DNA from: Clostridia bacterium
Lineage (GTDB): Bacteria; Bacillota; Clostridia; Oscillospirales; CAG-272
Assembly: GCA_017536475.1 (NCBI GenBank)
Contig: JAFXHH010000007.1
Span: 119,609 to 183,608, forward strand
DNA: 64,000 nt
Direction of reading: 5' to 3'
The translations under genes and the position numbers were made by a program. The notes under the pieces are model-generated. The model saw only the letters and a list, made by a program, of their open reading frames with translations. It had not been told where the DNA came from and did not search any database. This document shows, piece by piece, positions 43,848 to 51,506 of the stretch. Position 1 is the first letter of the stretch, and each line of letters opens with the position of its first letter.

Positions 43848-44941
43848 CAGTACGCCACCTCCTCACCGTCCGTGATCGCGGCTATGGCGTCGTCTACGTA
43901 TTTTTTAGTAGCAGCGTGCCCATCTGCCGTTGGTGTGCCCACATATAAAGCGCCTTTATCGCTGTATTGTGGTATTGTGTACTGCCCGGCGTGATTATGA
44001 TAGCAAATAGGAAGTAATTGCTGTGTACCATTTGGCTTAATTCCATATACTTTATAAGCACACACGTTATAAAAGCTATTATTATCTATAGCTACAAAGC
44101 CATTATCTACATAGGTCTTCTTCACGTACTCCGACATATCCACGCTGACGGTGGCATTTCCTATCTTCTCCCAGGCGCCGTTTGCGTAGATATACTCGTC
44201 AAACAGATTGGGCTCAGCGCCGTCAACCGCAGGCACAAGATATATAGCGTTCTCGACTATATCCTCCTGTGGCAGCTCGGTCACGGGTATGAAGCTGATC
44301 ACACCCGCATCGCCCTTCTCGCCTTTTTCGCCTTTGTCACCCTTGAACTCGCCCGCATCAGCCCGAGCCATTACGTCGTTGGCGATCTCCAGCGCGGTCT
44401 GAGCGTCGCTTCGCGCGGTACTCGCCGTGGCGCTCACCGCGCTTATTTTTTCGTCCACGTCCGCAGCGATCCTGTCCTCGAGCACGAGAATATCGGTCTC
44501 GTGCTTGGCTTCAAGAGACGCGATGCTTGAGTAGACTCCCGTCAGATCCGACTCGTCAAAGTCCTCGGAAAAATCGTCGTCGGAGTAGAGTGCGTCGAGC
44601 ACGTCGAGGTAAAAATCCGAGCTTGTCAGCTTGGTCTCGTCCGCGCCGTAGAGCGAGACCGAGCAGCGCACGCTTCCCTCGAGGGCAAGCGTCCAGAGCC
44701 CGAGCGTGTAAGTCACCCCTCCCTGCTCGTTGACCGAAGCGGCAAACGACGCGTTTGCTCCGTCGGGGCGGAGAAAATTTATTGTGGCAACAGTGCCCGA
44801 GGACACGAAATAGGGTGCGCCGCCGTCGGTAAGGGTGATGTTGAGGGTGCGGCTGCCCTTGTCATTCTGCCGTGCAAAGACGATTCGCGTGTTGCCCCTG
44901 CGCGAAAGGTCGACGGTAATATTTTTAGTAATTTCTGTCAT
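43847..44941 (-). CDS. Phage baseplate upper protein (BppU-like) with collagen-like segment
   Basis: 364 residues from ATG 44941 (AGGAAAAGAAG upstream; the longer frame has no ribosome site). The N-terminal 130 residues match the BppU N-terminal beta-sandwich pattern (TKNITVDLSRRGNTRIVFAR, LNITLTDGGAPY, VATINFLRPDG). A coiled-coil segment (160-225) leads to a short collagen-like GDKGEKGEKGDAG and a C-terminal fibre domain with HAATKKYVDDAI repeats. BppU connects receptor-binding proteins to the siphophage baseplate. First gene of a four-gene phage cassette; no upstream tail genes remain in the window. Confidence 0.87.
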   Translation of the reverse strand: MTEITKNITVDLSRRGNTRIVFARQNDKGSRTLNITLTDGGAPYFVSSGTVATINFLRPDGANASFAASVNEQGGVTYTLGLWTLALEGSVRCSVSLYGADETKLTSSDFYLDVLDALYSDDDFSEDFDESDLTGVYSSIASLEAKHETDILVLEDRIAADVDEKISAVSATASTARSDAQTALEIANDVMARADAGEFKGDKGEKGEKGDAGVISFIPVTELPQEDIVENAIYLVPAVDGAEPNLFDEYIYANGAWEKIGNATVSVDMSEYVKKTYVDNGFVAIDNNSFYNVCAYKVYGIKPNGTQQLLPICYHNHAGQYTIPQYSDKGALYVGTPTADGHAATKKYVDDAIAAITDGEEVAY

Positions 44942-45243
44942 GATCTTCTTTTCCTGATTGAATTTTTTGCGGTTTGGCGCTTTCTCGGCGGTTTTGGAGG
45001 GATCGACCGCGAGAGAGCGCACCGTTGCTGTCTTACGCGCCGCCTCGAAGCGACTGCCAAAGTGGCTGCCCGAGGCAAAGTCTCCGTTTTGCGCTCGGGT
45101 GAGGCGGATTTGCGAGTTTGAGTTAAGGTTGCTTAACTGACAATGCTATTATACCGCAAAAAAGCGATCTTGAAGAGCCCCTATTTGCAAAAATCTGCGA
45201 TTTGCACAAAATTAGGGAGAGGGTTTTGGTGGGTTTGACGACT

Positions 45244-45360
45244 GTAGGGGCGGATTCCATATCTGCCCGATATTGTTGCCCAACACACCGTAGGGGCGGA
45301 TTCCATATCCGCCCGATATTGTTGCCCAACACACCGTAGGGGCGGATTCCATATCCGCCC
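45244..45360 (+). repeat. TAGGGG palindromic repeats in a 46-bp tandem array
   Basis: Three copies of GTAGGGGCGGATTCC...CCGCCC start at 45244, 45290 and 45336, separated by ATATTGTTGCCCAACACACC. Each forms an 8-bp stem (GGGCGGAT/ATCCGCCC; the first copy has one G-T wobble). The 21-base spacers are the same sequence, so this is tandem duplication, not a CRISPR. Confidence 0.9.
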
Positions 45361-45386
45361 GATGTGTAGCCAATGCGACGAGGTAT

Positions 45387-45646
45387 GTACTTTTCTTGCC
45401 AACAGCGGCAAGAAAAGTACGAAAAGAAACGCCGCTTAAGGCGGGGAGGTTTCGCCGTTCAAAAAGCAGCAAGCCGCATTTTGAACTTGCTTCAACATCT
45501 CCCCCCTTAAGTATCCCCCCTATCCGCCTTCGGCACACTGTGTTCCCAAATTTATAGCCGTGTGCTTGAACTTCCTGATGGGGCTCTTTCGTCCGTCTTG
45601 GATGAAAGCAATGCTTATTGCTCGCACACGCTTGTGCTTCGCAAGG
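45387..45646 (+). repeat. Large structured repeat, left (plus-oriented) copy
   Basis: Begins with a 14-bp hairpin GTACTTTTCTTGCC/GGCAAGAAAAGTAC (loop AACAGC), then GAAACGCCGCTTAAGG, CCGCCTTCGGCACACTGTGT, AACTTCCTGATGGGGCTCTT, ending CTCGCACACGCTTGTGCTTC. An inverted, diverged copy lies at 45832-46100. No credible gene is present in either. Confidence 0.8.
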
Positions 45647-45690
45647 TTACGCCACAGGCGAGTAGTGGAGCGAACCGCCTACATTTTATT
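45647..45690 (+). repeat. Dispersed TACGCCACAGGCGAGTAGTG repeat
   Basis: Contains TTACGCCACAGGCGAGTAGT and GGAGCGAACC, matching copies at 49059 and 49159 and, more distantly, the 42-bp tandem units at sigK. A partial further copy (TACGCCGTAGGCGAGTTA) follows at 45690-45708. The rest of 45691-45831 shows nothing coding. Confidence 0.75.
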
Positions 45691-45831
45691 TACGCCGTAG
45701 GCGAGTTACCGCACAATCGGTGCAGTAAGCTATTTCACTACGCTTTGTGTTAGTAGTCCGCTTGCATTTTATTACGCCATCGTTTTTACCGTTAATCACG
45801 CGGAGCACCAAAGACCTCACTTGCCCTCGCC

Positions 45832-46100
45832 ACCTTGCGAGCACAAGCGTGTGCGAGCAACACAGCATTATGTTGGTTTCAGTGGGACAAAAGAGCCCCA
45901 TCAGGAAGTTCGACCTCACGTCTACAAATTCGGAAACACAGGGTGCCGAAGGCCACAGGGGGTTTCTTAAGGGGGAATGGCGCAATGATTCGGACTTTAA
46001 GTTTCCAAACCGAAGCGCTCTGTTACCGAATCATAAGCCCTCTCCCCCTTAAGCGGCGTTCCTTTGGTTACTTTCCTGTCGCTGATGACAGGAAAGTAAC
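45832..46100 (-). repeat. Large structured repeat, right (minus-oriented) copy
   Basis: Reverse complement of the element type at 45387: hairpin GTTACTTTCCTGTC/GACAGGAAAGTAAC (loop ATCAGC), then GGAACGCCGCTTAAGGGGG, GGCCTTCGGCACCCTGTGT, AACTTCCTGATGGGGCTCTT and CTCGCACACGCTTGTGCTCG. The hairpin stem differs from the left copy at five positions, all paired on both arms. Confidence 0.8.
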
Positions 46101-46118
46101 ATAAAACCACATCATTAT

Positions 46119-46931
46119 TCAACCACTCCCCTCTTTCTCAGCTTTCTCGGAGAAAGCGTCTCCCCCCAAAGACCGCGCCACCGCCGCCTCGAAAAACTCA
46201 TCCCAATGGTCGTCCTCCGCAGTCCTTGACCTAGGCTGCTCACGCTCCGCAGCCGTACTCGTCAACCCGCGCGGCGCGGAATACTGCGGCAGATCCTTAT
46301 CCCTCTCCCACCAATCGAGCAGAGCCCGATAGTGATCGGCAAATCTGTATCCCTTATCGTGCAGCTTCTCGGAAAACTGATCGATGTACGCGTCAGCGTT
46401 GAAGATCAAATGCCCGATCTCATCGTATTCGACGTCGCTCAAAAACACGTTTCCGTGCTTGCCGCGAGCGCGTTTGATATGATAAGGCGCGTATTTTTCG
46501 ACCAGATCGGCAGGCATATCGGCGACCGCCTCGCTGACCTGCAGCGCGTCGGGTTCATCGGCTCTGCCGATGGGCTCGCTACTCTTTACTGTGCTATTCT
46601 TTTCTTTGCTATTCTTTTCTTTAGGTGGTAGCAAAGGTGTAGCAGACCTTACACCATTGCTCACAGCAGTATTCGAGTCATTCGCTCTTAAATTCAGCTT
46701 TGTCTGATACGCAATCTTCCCTGCCGCGCTCATCTTTTTCCTACGCTCTATACACGGAAAAACAACGTCCGCCAAAATCTCCGCTTTCCCTTTAAATTCA
46801 GGCGGTTTCTCGCCCAAGACCTGATACTTGTAGATCGCTTTCACAAGCCTTCCGCAATCTCTGTCCGAGATGTTTTCCATCGCCTCAAACCACTCGTTAA
46901 ATATCAGAACTCCCTTGTCTATCCGACTCAA
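46119..46931 (-). CDS. Phage-related DUF6291-like protein
   Basis: 270 residues starting at TTG 46931, with AGGAGGTG eight bases upstream. The N-terminal domain (LIFNEWFEAMENISDRDCGRLVKAIYKYQVLGE, followed by ADVVFPCIERR) matches the DUF6291 pattern of prophage proteins that sit where replication or DNA-handling genes are found. A low-complexity Lys/Ser/Asn linker (105-120) leads to a C-terminal part with YRFADHYRALLDWWERD, a short motif common in phage replication organiser proteins. Function unproven. It has its own TTGACA/TAAAAT promoter, and no phage gene adjoins it, so it is probably an orphan of a decayed prophage. Confidence 0.75.
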   Translation of the reverse strand: MSRIDKGVLIFNEWFEAMENISDRDCGRLVKAIYKYQVLGEKPPEFKGKAEILADVVFPCIERRKKMSAAGKIAYQTKLNLRANDSNTAVSNGVRSATPLLPPKEKNSKEKNSTVKSSEPIGRADEPDALQVSEAVADMPADLVEKYAPYHIKRARGKHGNVFLSDVEYDEIGHLIFNADAYIDQFSEKLHDKGYRFADHYRALLDWWERDKDLPQYSAPRGLTSTAAEREQPRSRTAEDDHWDEFFEAAVARSLGGDAFSEKAEKEGSG

Positions 46932-47018
46932 AATTTCACCTCCTTTTGAAAAAATTTTGAAACGAAAACGATTCGGTTTCGTTCAATTTTTGAATCAAAA
47001 CCGTCGCCTTTTGATCAG

Positions 47019-47047
47019 ATTTTAGCACACTTGTTCTATTTTGTCAA
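47019..47047 (-). promoter_or_regulatory. Promoter of the DUF6291-like gene
   Basis: Minus strand TTGACA (47047-47042), 17-base spacer, TAAAAT (47024-47019), about 88 bases upstream of the TTG start. Confidence 0.8.
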
Positions 47048-47061
47048 CCCCCAGAAAAAAC

Positions 47062-47119
47062 GTAGGGGCGGATTCCATATCCGCCCTTTTTTTCGGGAGC
47101 ATATAGAATGCTCCCCTAC
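47062..47119. repeat. Convergent pair of TAGGGG palindromic repeats
   Basis: Plus copy at 47062-47086 (stem GGGCGGAT/ATCCGCCC) and minus copy at 47095-47119 (stem GGGAGCAT/ATGCTCCC). The two share GTAGGGG and loop layout but not stem sequence; pairing is preserved in both. Confidence 0.88.
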
Positions 47120-47159
47120 GCTAACACGTGCAAAAATCCCAAAATTCCTCCCCGCCCCC

Positions 47160-47188
47160 TTGCAATCCCCCAAAATATATGATACAAT
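47160..47188 (+). promoter_or_regulatory. Promoter of the YgjV-like gene
   Basis: TTGCAA (47160-47165), 17-base spacer, TACAAT (47183-47188), 36 bases before the start codon. Confidence 0.7.
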
Positions 47189-47223
47189 ATCTCCAAACAC
47201 CCCCATAGGAGAAAAAAACCGAA

Positions 47224-47745
47224 ATGAAACCCGAAGCACTCGGACAGATCGTCAGCATAATCGGAATGGGACTGACCGTCCTTTCCTTCCAGCTCAAAAC
47301 GAGAAAGCAAATACTCCTTTTTCAATCGCTCGGCTCGTCGCTCTGGCTGCTGAGCTACCTCTTGCTCGGCACGTGGGCAGGAGTCTATATCAACGGCTTT
47401 TTCATTGTCCGAAACGTCATTTTTTACTTCCGCAAGGACAAAAAATGGGCGCAAAGCATACTCTGGCTGCCGATAATGGTGGTCGCGTCGATCGGCGCGG
47501 GCGCGCTCGGCTATCAGACACCGTGGGACCTGCTCCCGATCGTCGGCGCAGTCATCGGCACGTTCTCGATGTATATGTCCAACGAAAATATGCTCCGACT
47601 GCTCAAGCTCGGCGAGTCGCCCTGCTGGCTGGTCTATAATTGCTCGATCCCCTCGATCGGCGGCATCATCTGCGAGCTCTGCTCCCTGACCTCGCTGGTC
47701 GTAGGACTTATAAGATACAGAAAAATGGGGTTTGGCAAATCATAA
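47224..47745 (+). CDS. YgjV-family inner membrane protein
   Basis: 173 residues with about five hydrophobic segments and only short loops. The pattern (GQIVSIIGMGLTVLSFQLKTRKQILLFQ, LGTWAGVYINGFFIVRNVIFYFR, NENMLRLLKLGESPCWLVYN) matches the YgjV/Imp-YgjV family of uncharacterised membrane proteins. No function is established for the family. It is a single-gene unit; AGGAG lies about 13 bases upstream of the ATG, rather far. After its stop comes an array of short hairpins. Confidence 0.85.
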   Translation: MKPEALGQIVSIIGMGLTVLSFQLKTRKQILLFQSLGSSLWLLSYLLLGTWAGVYINGFFIVRNVIFYFRKDKKWAQSILWLPIMVVASIGAGALGYQTPWDLLPIVGAVIGTFSMYMSNENMLRLLKLGESPCWLVYNCSIPSIGGIICELCSLTSLVVGLIRYRKMGFGKS

Positions 47746-47945
47746 TGACGGCTTGCCGTCAATTCATTATTAAAATGAATTGCCCTGACGGGCATAAATT
47801 GCACCTGCGGTGCATGAATTGCTCTAATGAGCATGAATTGCCTGCGGCATGGTTGAATAGGGCAATTCAAATCATGGAGCACGAGGTGCGAGAAATCATG
47901 AAGCCGAAGGCTTCAATTCATGACGCAAAGCGTCAATTCATATAA
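47746..47945. repeat. Array of short variable hairpins separated by ATGAATTG linkers
   Basis: Small stems GACGG/CCGTC, GCCC/GGGC, GCAC/GTGC, GCTC/GAGC, GAAGCC/GGCTTC and GACGC/GCGTC are joined by the constant linker CATGAATT or its reverse complement AATTCATG. As in the 14128 array, linkers are constant and stems vary but stay self-complementary. No coding frame. Confidence 0.75.
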
Positions 47946-47969
47946 TAAATACCCCTCCTACAACCAAAA

Positions 47970-48010
47970 AACACTCCCACGAGCCGAAATCTCGGCTCGT
48001 GGGAGCTTCT
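47970..48010 (-). terminator. Terminator of the lipid kinase gene
   Basis: Minus strand GCTCCCACGAGCCGA pairs with TCGGCTCGTGGGAGT, followed by GTTTTTTGG. Perfect 14-bp stem about 35 bases after the stop codon. Confidence 0.85.
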
Positions 48011-48043
48011 TTATATTAAAATTCTCTGCAAGCAGGGCTTCTG

Positions 48044-48913
48044 TCAAACCTTCGCCTCGACCTTCGCCGAGACCGAATAAGAGGTCACTCCCGTGATCGT
48101 CTCGCCGTCGATCTGAAGCGCGCAGGGAGCGTCGAACTCGACCTTGATCTCGTGACCCGTATGTATCGCGATCATTTTTTCCTTCTTTACGTGCTCGCCC
48201 TTGAATATCGACGGGAACGCCATCAGGGTACGCAGAGCGCCCGAGCCGTACCAGACCACGAGCGAATTTTTGCGATCCTCGCAGAAGCGATCCTGCGCGG
48301 GAGCGCACATCATACCGCCGCCGTAGAATCTGCCGTGCATGGTCGGTGCAAGCCAGACCTTCTTGTAGCTGTACTCGACTCCGTCGACCGTCACCTTGGC
48401 GTTCTTGGGCTTGAATTTTCCGAGCAGACCGCCGATCGCGACGCTCGTGTAGTTGACCGCCTCGCCGGGCTTTTCATTTTTGAGTCGGTCGCCCTCCTCG
48501 CAGCAGTAGCCGTCGATACCGTAGCCAACGCCGTTGATAAAGCGGTAGCTTTCTCCGTTGACCGTCACCACGGGAAGATCGCAGAGGTGTTTTTTGATCG
48601 AAAAGGGCTCGTCGTCGACCGTCTTGTCCGCGTCGCGCAGAAAATCGTTGCCCGAGCCGACCGCCGAGTAAAGCACGTCGCACTTAAGAGCGTCGCAGTC
48701 GACCGAATTGACGAAACGGCAGAGCGTACCGTCGCCGCCGCAGATCATCACGACGTCGTCCTCGCAAAGCTCGCAAAGCAGAGCCGCCAAGTCCTCGATC
48801 TTGGTCATATCAAGCACGTCGACCTCGCCCGAGCGCGTTGCCTTAAGCTCGTTCGCCTTCGCCTCGCCGCCACCGTTGCCCGAAAGAGGATTGTAAAAAA
48901 TCAAAGTTTTCAT
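48044..48913 (-). CDS. Diacylglycerol kinase-family lipid kinase
   Basis: 289 residues; GAGGAC ribosome site. DAGK catalytic motifs: IFYNPLSGNGG at the N-terminus, ATP-binding VMICGGDGTLCRFVN (GGDGT at 59-63), SAVGSGNDFLRD (GSGND at 86-90), and FINGVGYGIDG. The C-terminal beta-sandwich ends with LQIDGETI, usual for DagK/YegS proteins. It phosphorylates a membrane lipid, most likely diacylglycerol recycled from lipoteichoic acid or phospholipid turnover, at the inner face of the membrane. Single-gene unit with its own terminator. Confidence 0.92.
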   Translation of the reverse strand: MKTLIFYNPLSGNGGGEAKANELKATRSGEVDVLDMTKIEDLAALLCELCEDDVVMICGGDGTLCRFVNSVDCDALKCDVLYSAVGSGNDFLRDADKTVDDEPFSIKKHLCDLPVVTVNGESYRFINGVGYGIDGYCCEEGDRLKNEKPGEAVNYTSVAIGGLLGKFKPKNAKVTVDGVEYSYKKVWLAPTMHGRFYGGGMMCAPAQDRFCEDRKNSLVVWYGSGALRTLMAFPSIFKGEHVKKEKMIAIHTGHEIKVEFDAPCALQIDGETITGVTSYSVSAKVEAKV

Positions 48914-49058
48914 AAAAAGTCCTCACTCAAAGTTGAATTTTTCATTTCTGACCCCATTTTACACCAGCGCGGCCGAAAATTCAACCCCTTTTTAAAAATT
49001 GAACGCTCCGTGAACAAAATATTTCCAATTTGGCAAAAGACTTAAACTTGGCGCAATA

Positions 49059-49191
49059 TACGCCACAGGCGAGTAGTGGAGCAATCCCCCTAAATTTTAT
49101 TACCGCCACACATCGTAGGGGCGGATTCCATATCCGCCCGCTACCCTCCTATATTTTTTACCGCCACAGGCGAGTAGTGGAGCAATCCTTC
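49059..49191 (+). repeat. Dispersed repeats: two TACGCCACAGGCGAGTAGTG copies flanking a TAGGGG palindrome
   Basis: ACGCCACAGGCGAGTAGTGG occurs at about 49060 and, as CCGCCACAGGCGAGTAGTGG, at about 49161, each followed by AGCAATCC. Between them at 49115-49139 is a TAGGGG element with the GGGCGGAT stem. Two repeat families are therefore interleaved. There is no gene in 48914-49274. Confidence 0.85.
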
Positions 49192-49213
49192 TAAAGCTTG
49201 TTACTTACAAACA

Positions 49214-49247
49214 ACGCAAAGGGACACCCTTGGGTGTCCCTTTGCGC
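49214..49247 (-). terminator. Terminator of the MerR-lipoprotein operon
   Basis: Minus strand GCAAAGGGACACCC pairs with GGGTGTCCCTTTGC, followed by GTTGTTTG, 30 bases after the lipoprotein stop. Confidence 0.8.
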
Positions 49248-49274
49248 TGTTTTGCGCATCCTTAACAGATGCCG

Positions 49275-51491
49275 TCAATTCTTTTCAATGACTCCGTTAG
49301 AGCACGTAATGGTAATTGTTTCGATAGAATTGAAACCCTCACTGTAACGAAGATTTTTCCACTCCTCTTTGGTGCCTTCATAATAAATATCAGTTAATGC
49401 TGTACAACCAACTATACTGCTGGTTCCGACTCTTGTAACGTTTTTACCAAATGTAATGCTTTCGATATATTTACAATTTACGAATGCTCTCGTAGAGGAA
49501 TATTCATCGTGTTTTAGAATTTTAACATGTTTTAGTCCTGTAGGAATACAATAGCTGTATTCAAAAACCTGCGTACCAACTGTGTCTTTAATTTGGGTGA
49601 TCATCTCTCCGCCTTCATATTGTGTGCTGCCAAACAAGCTTCCAAACGCTTCATACTGACCTGAACACGTATCGACACCAACAAACGGGATCGTTATGCT
49701 TTCAAGCGATGCGCATTTTTCAAAAGACGAAATGCCCATATACGTAATAGTTTCGGGGAGATCAATTGCTCGCAACGAGCTACAACCGCTAAATGCATAA
49801 TCACCTAAGCTCTGCAATCCGTTTGCAACGGTAATCGTTTGCAAAGAGGAGCATCCATAAAACGCTTTATTCGATACTGTTTTTAAGGAAGACGGCAGAT
49901 GAATATCATTTAGCTTTGTGCAATTATAAAATGCCGATGTGCCAATTGTTTCAACTTTATTGCCAAATATGACCTCGGCAAGCCCGCTACATCCGTAAAA
50001 AGAAGAACCACCAATAGACTGAACCGAATTTCCAAGCACGACTCGGGTCAACTTATCATATCCCATAAATGCGCCGGACGCAATGTTTTGATTTATTTCT
50101 ACTGCCGTAACAAGCGTCTGATTCAAATAAAGATTTTCAGCAGAATACAAGGGATTGGCATAAGAATTATTAAATTTGCTGCTACACCAGGCTCCCAAGC
50201 TGCTGATATAAAGATTTTTAATTGCGCAACCCTTAAAAGCATCTTTGGAGTAAGTTGTAACAGAGGCAGGGATCGTCACATTTTCCAACGAGGTGCAGTT
50301 TTCAAAACAGTTATTACCAATTCGAAAAACCTTGTTTGGAATACTGACTTCTTTCAGCGAGGTGCAGTTCATAAAGGTTCCCGGGTGCATATCCCAATAC
50401 TCACCCGGAAGAGTGATTCTTTCCAAGGAAGTGCAATTCATAAACGCTTCACGTCCAATGCCTTCAACAGCATCGGGAATAATTACTTCCACAATATTCG
50501 TGCAATTTTGGAAGGCTTGCATGCCAATCTCTTTTACAGGCAGACCTGAAGGAGATACGTCCGGAATAACGATGACCGTATCGGTACAACTACCTATCCC
50601 GGTAACCATCGCAAAACCATCATAATCTGCGAATTTTAACCCAACGGATACTTTTTTCTCTTTGCAAACATCACAATAACCATTGATATAGTTGTGTGAC
50701 TTCTTGGGAAGTTCGACTTGTTCTACTAAGATCTTATCGCACACACTGCAATGACTGCCTTCTGTCAAGCCCGTATCCTTGCAGGTCGCAGGAACTGCCG
50801 CATCAGTGACGGGTGTGTGATCTTCGGTCTTGGGAACAACCGTTTGCGCCACGAGAACCTCATTACACACCGAACAATGACTACCCTCGGTCAAGCCCGT
50901 ATCCTTGCAGGTCGCAGGAACTGCCTCGTCAATAGCAACTGTATGGTTGTCGCTCTTGGGGAGAGTTTGAGTTTCAGTTTCGAAGCATTTGCTACAAGTT
51001 CGTATAAGTTTACCTTCTTCTTTACACGTTGCCTGCTTTATGTTTTCCCAATCTCCAAAGATATGTTCACATGCAGTGGTCTCATCCCCGACAGCAGTGG
51101 TTTCATTTTCTACGCCCGTAGTCTCGTCTAAGTTCTGGCTCTCGTCCGTAGTCTCGCTTGCGCTCTGGCTCTCGCCCGTAGTCTCGTCTGCGCTCTGACT
51201 CTCGCCCGTAGTCTCGTCTGCGCTCTGACTCTCGTCCGTAGTCTCGTCTGCGCTCTGACTCTCGTCCGTAGTCTCATCTGCGCTCTGGCTCTCGTCCGTA
51301 GTCTCGCTTGTGCTCTGGCTCTCGTCCGTAGTCTCGTCTGCGCTCTGGCTCTCGTCCGTAATCTCGCTTGTGCTTTCGGTAGTTTCCGTAGTGTTCGAAG
51401 TGTTACCCCCCTCACCCTTGTCCGTACAAGCACAGACAAGCAAAATTAAAGCCATCAAAAAACCTATTAAAATTATAAGCTTGTTTCTCAT
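49275..51491 (-). CDS. BspA-like leucine-rich repeat lipoprotein with CxxC modules
   Basis: 738 residues; AGGAG ribosome site. Signal peptide with lipobox VCAC (Cys22). Residues 45-124 are eight copies of a ten-residue Thr/Glu/Asp/Ser repeat (consensus TDESQSADET) that would span the cell wall. Residues 141-280 hold CxxC modules (TCSKC, then HCSVC and HCSVC within nearly identical VPATCKDTGLTEGSHCSVC units, then YCDVC). Residues 285-720 form BspA-type LRR_5 repeats (IGREAFMNCTSLERITLP and similar). The gene is visibly richer in A+T than its neighbours, hinting at acquisition. It lies 15 bases downstream of the membrane MerR gene, whose extracellular part carries the same CxxC units. Probable surface adhesin or sensor partner. 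Confidence 0.9.
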   Translation of the reverse strand: MRNKLIILIGFLMALILLVCACTDKGEGGNTSNTTETTESTSEITDESQSADETTDESQSTSETTDESQSADETTDESQSADETTDESQSADETTGESQSADETTGESQSASETTDESQNLDETTGVENETTAVGDETTACEHIFGDWENIKQATCKEEGKLIRTCSKCFETETQTLPKSDNHTVAIDEAVPATCKDTGLTEGSHCSVCNEVLVAQTVVPKTEDHTPVTDAAVPATCKDTGLTEGSHCSVCDKILVEQVELPKKSHNYINGYCDVCKEKKVSVGLKFADYDGFAMVTGIGSCTDTVIVIPDVSPSGLPVKEIGMQAFQNCTNIVEVIIPDAVEGIGREAFMNCTSLERITLPGEYWDMHPGTFMNCTSLKEVSIPNKVFRIGNNCFENCTSLENVTIPASVTTYSKDAFKGCAIKNLYISSLGAWCSSKFNNSYANPLYSAENLYLNQTLVTAVEINQNIASGAFMGYDKLTRVVLGNSVQSIGGSSFYGCSGLAEVIFGNKVETIGTSAFYNCTKLNDIHLPSSLKTVSNKAFYGCSSLQTITVANGLQSLGDYAFSGCSSLRAIDLPETITYMGISSFEKCASLESITIPFVGVDTCSGQYEAFGSLFGSTQYEGGEMITQIKDTVGTQVFEYSYCIPTGLKHVKILKHDEYSSTRAFVNCKYIESITFGKNVTRVGTSSIVGCTALTDIYYEGTKEEWKNLRYSEGFNSIETITITCSNGVIEKN
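51120..51359 (-). repeat. 30-bp in-frame tandem repeat, eight units
   Basis: DNA repeats encode the ten-residue linker of the lipoprotein. Units such as TCCGTAGTCTCGTCTGCGCT recur nearly unchanged at 30-bp spacing, so unit number is likely to vary by slippage or recombination, changing how far the LRR domain reaches from the cell. Confidence 0.9.
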
Positions 51492-51506
51492 TTTATCTCC
51501 TTATAG

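Noticed and set aside
43083..45022. Diversity-generating retroelement target in the tail-fibre cassette
   Set aside because: Looked for a reverse transcriptase and a template/variable repeat pair; neither is visible in the window.
45244..45360. Possible CRISPR array with 25-bp repeats and 21-bp spacers
   Set aside because: The intervening 21 bases are the same in each unit, so the whole 46-bp block is duplicated; solitary copies of the palindrome occur elsewhere.
45123..45538. Several overlapping minus-strand frames rich in GRIWNPP/RADMESAP repeats
   Set aside because: They are translations of the TAGGGG palindrome array in different frames, without ribosome sites.
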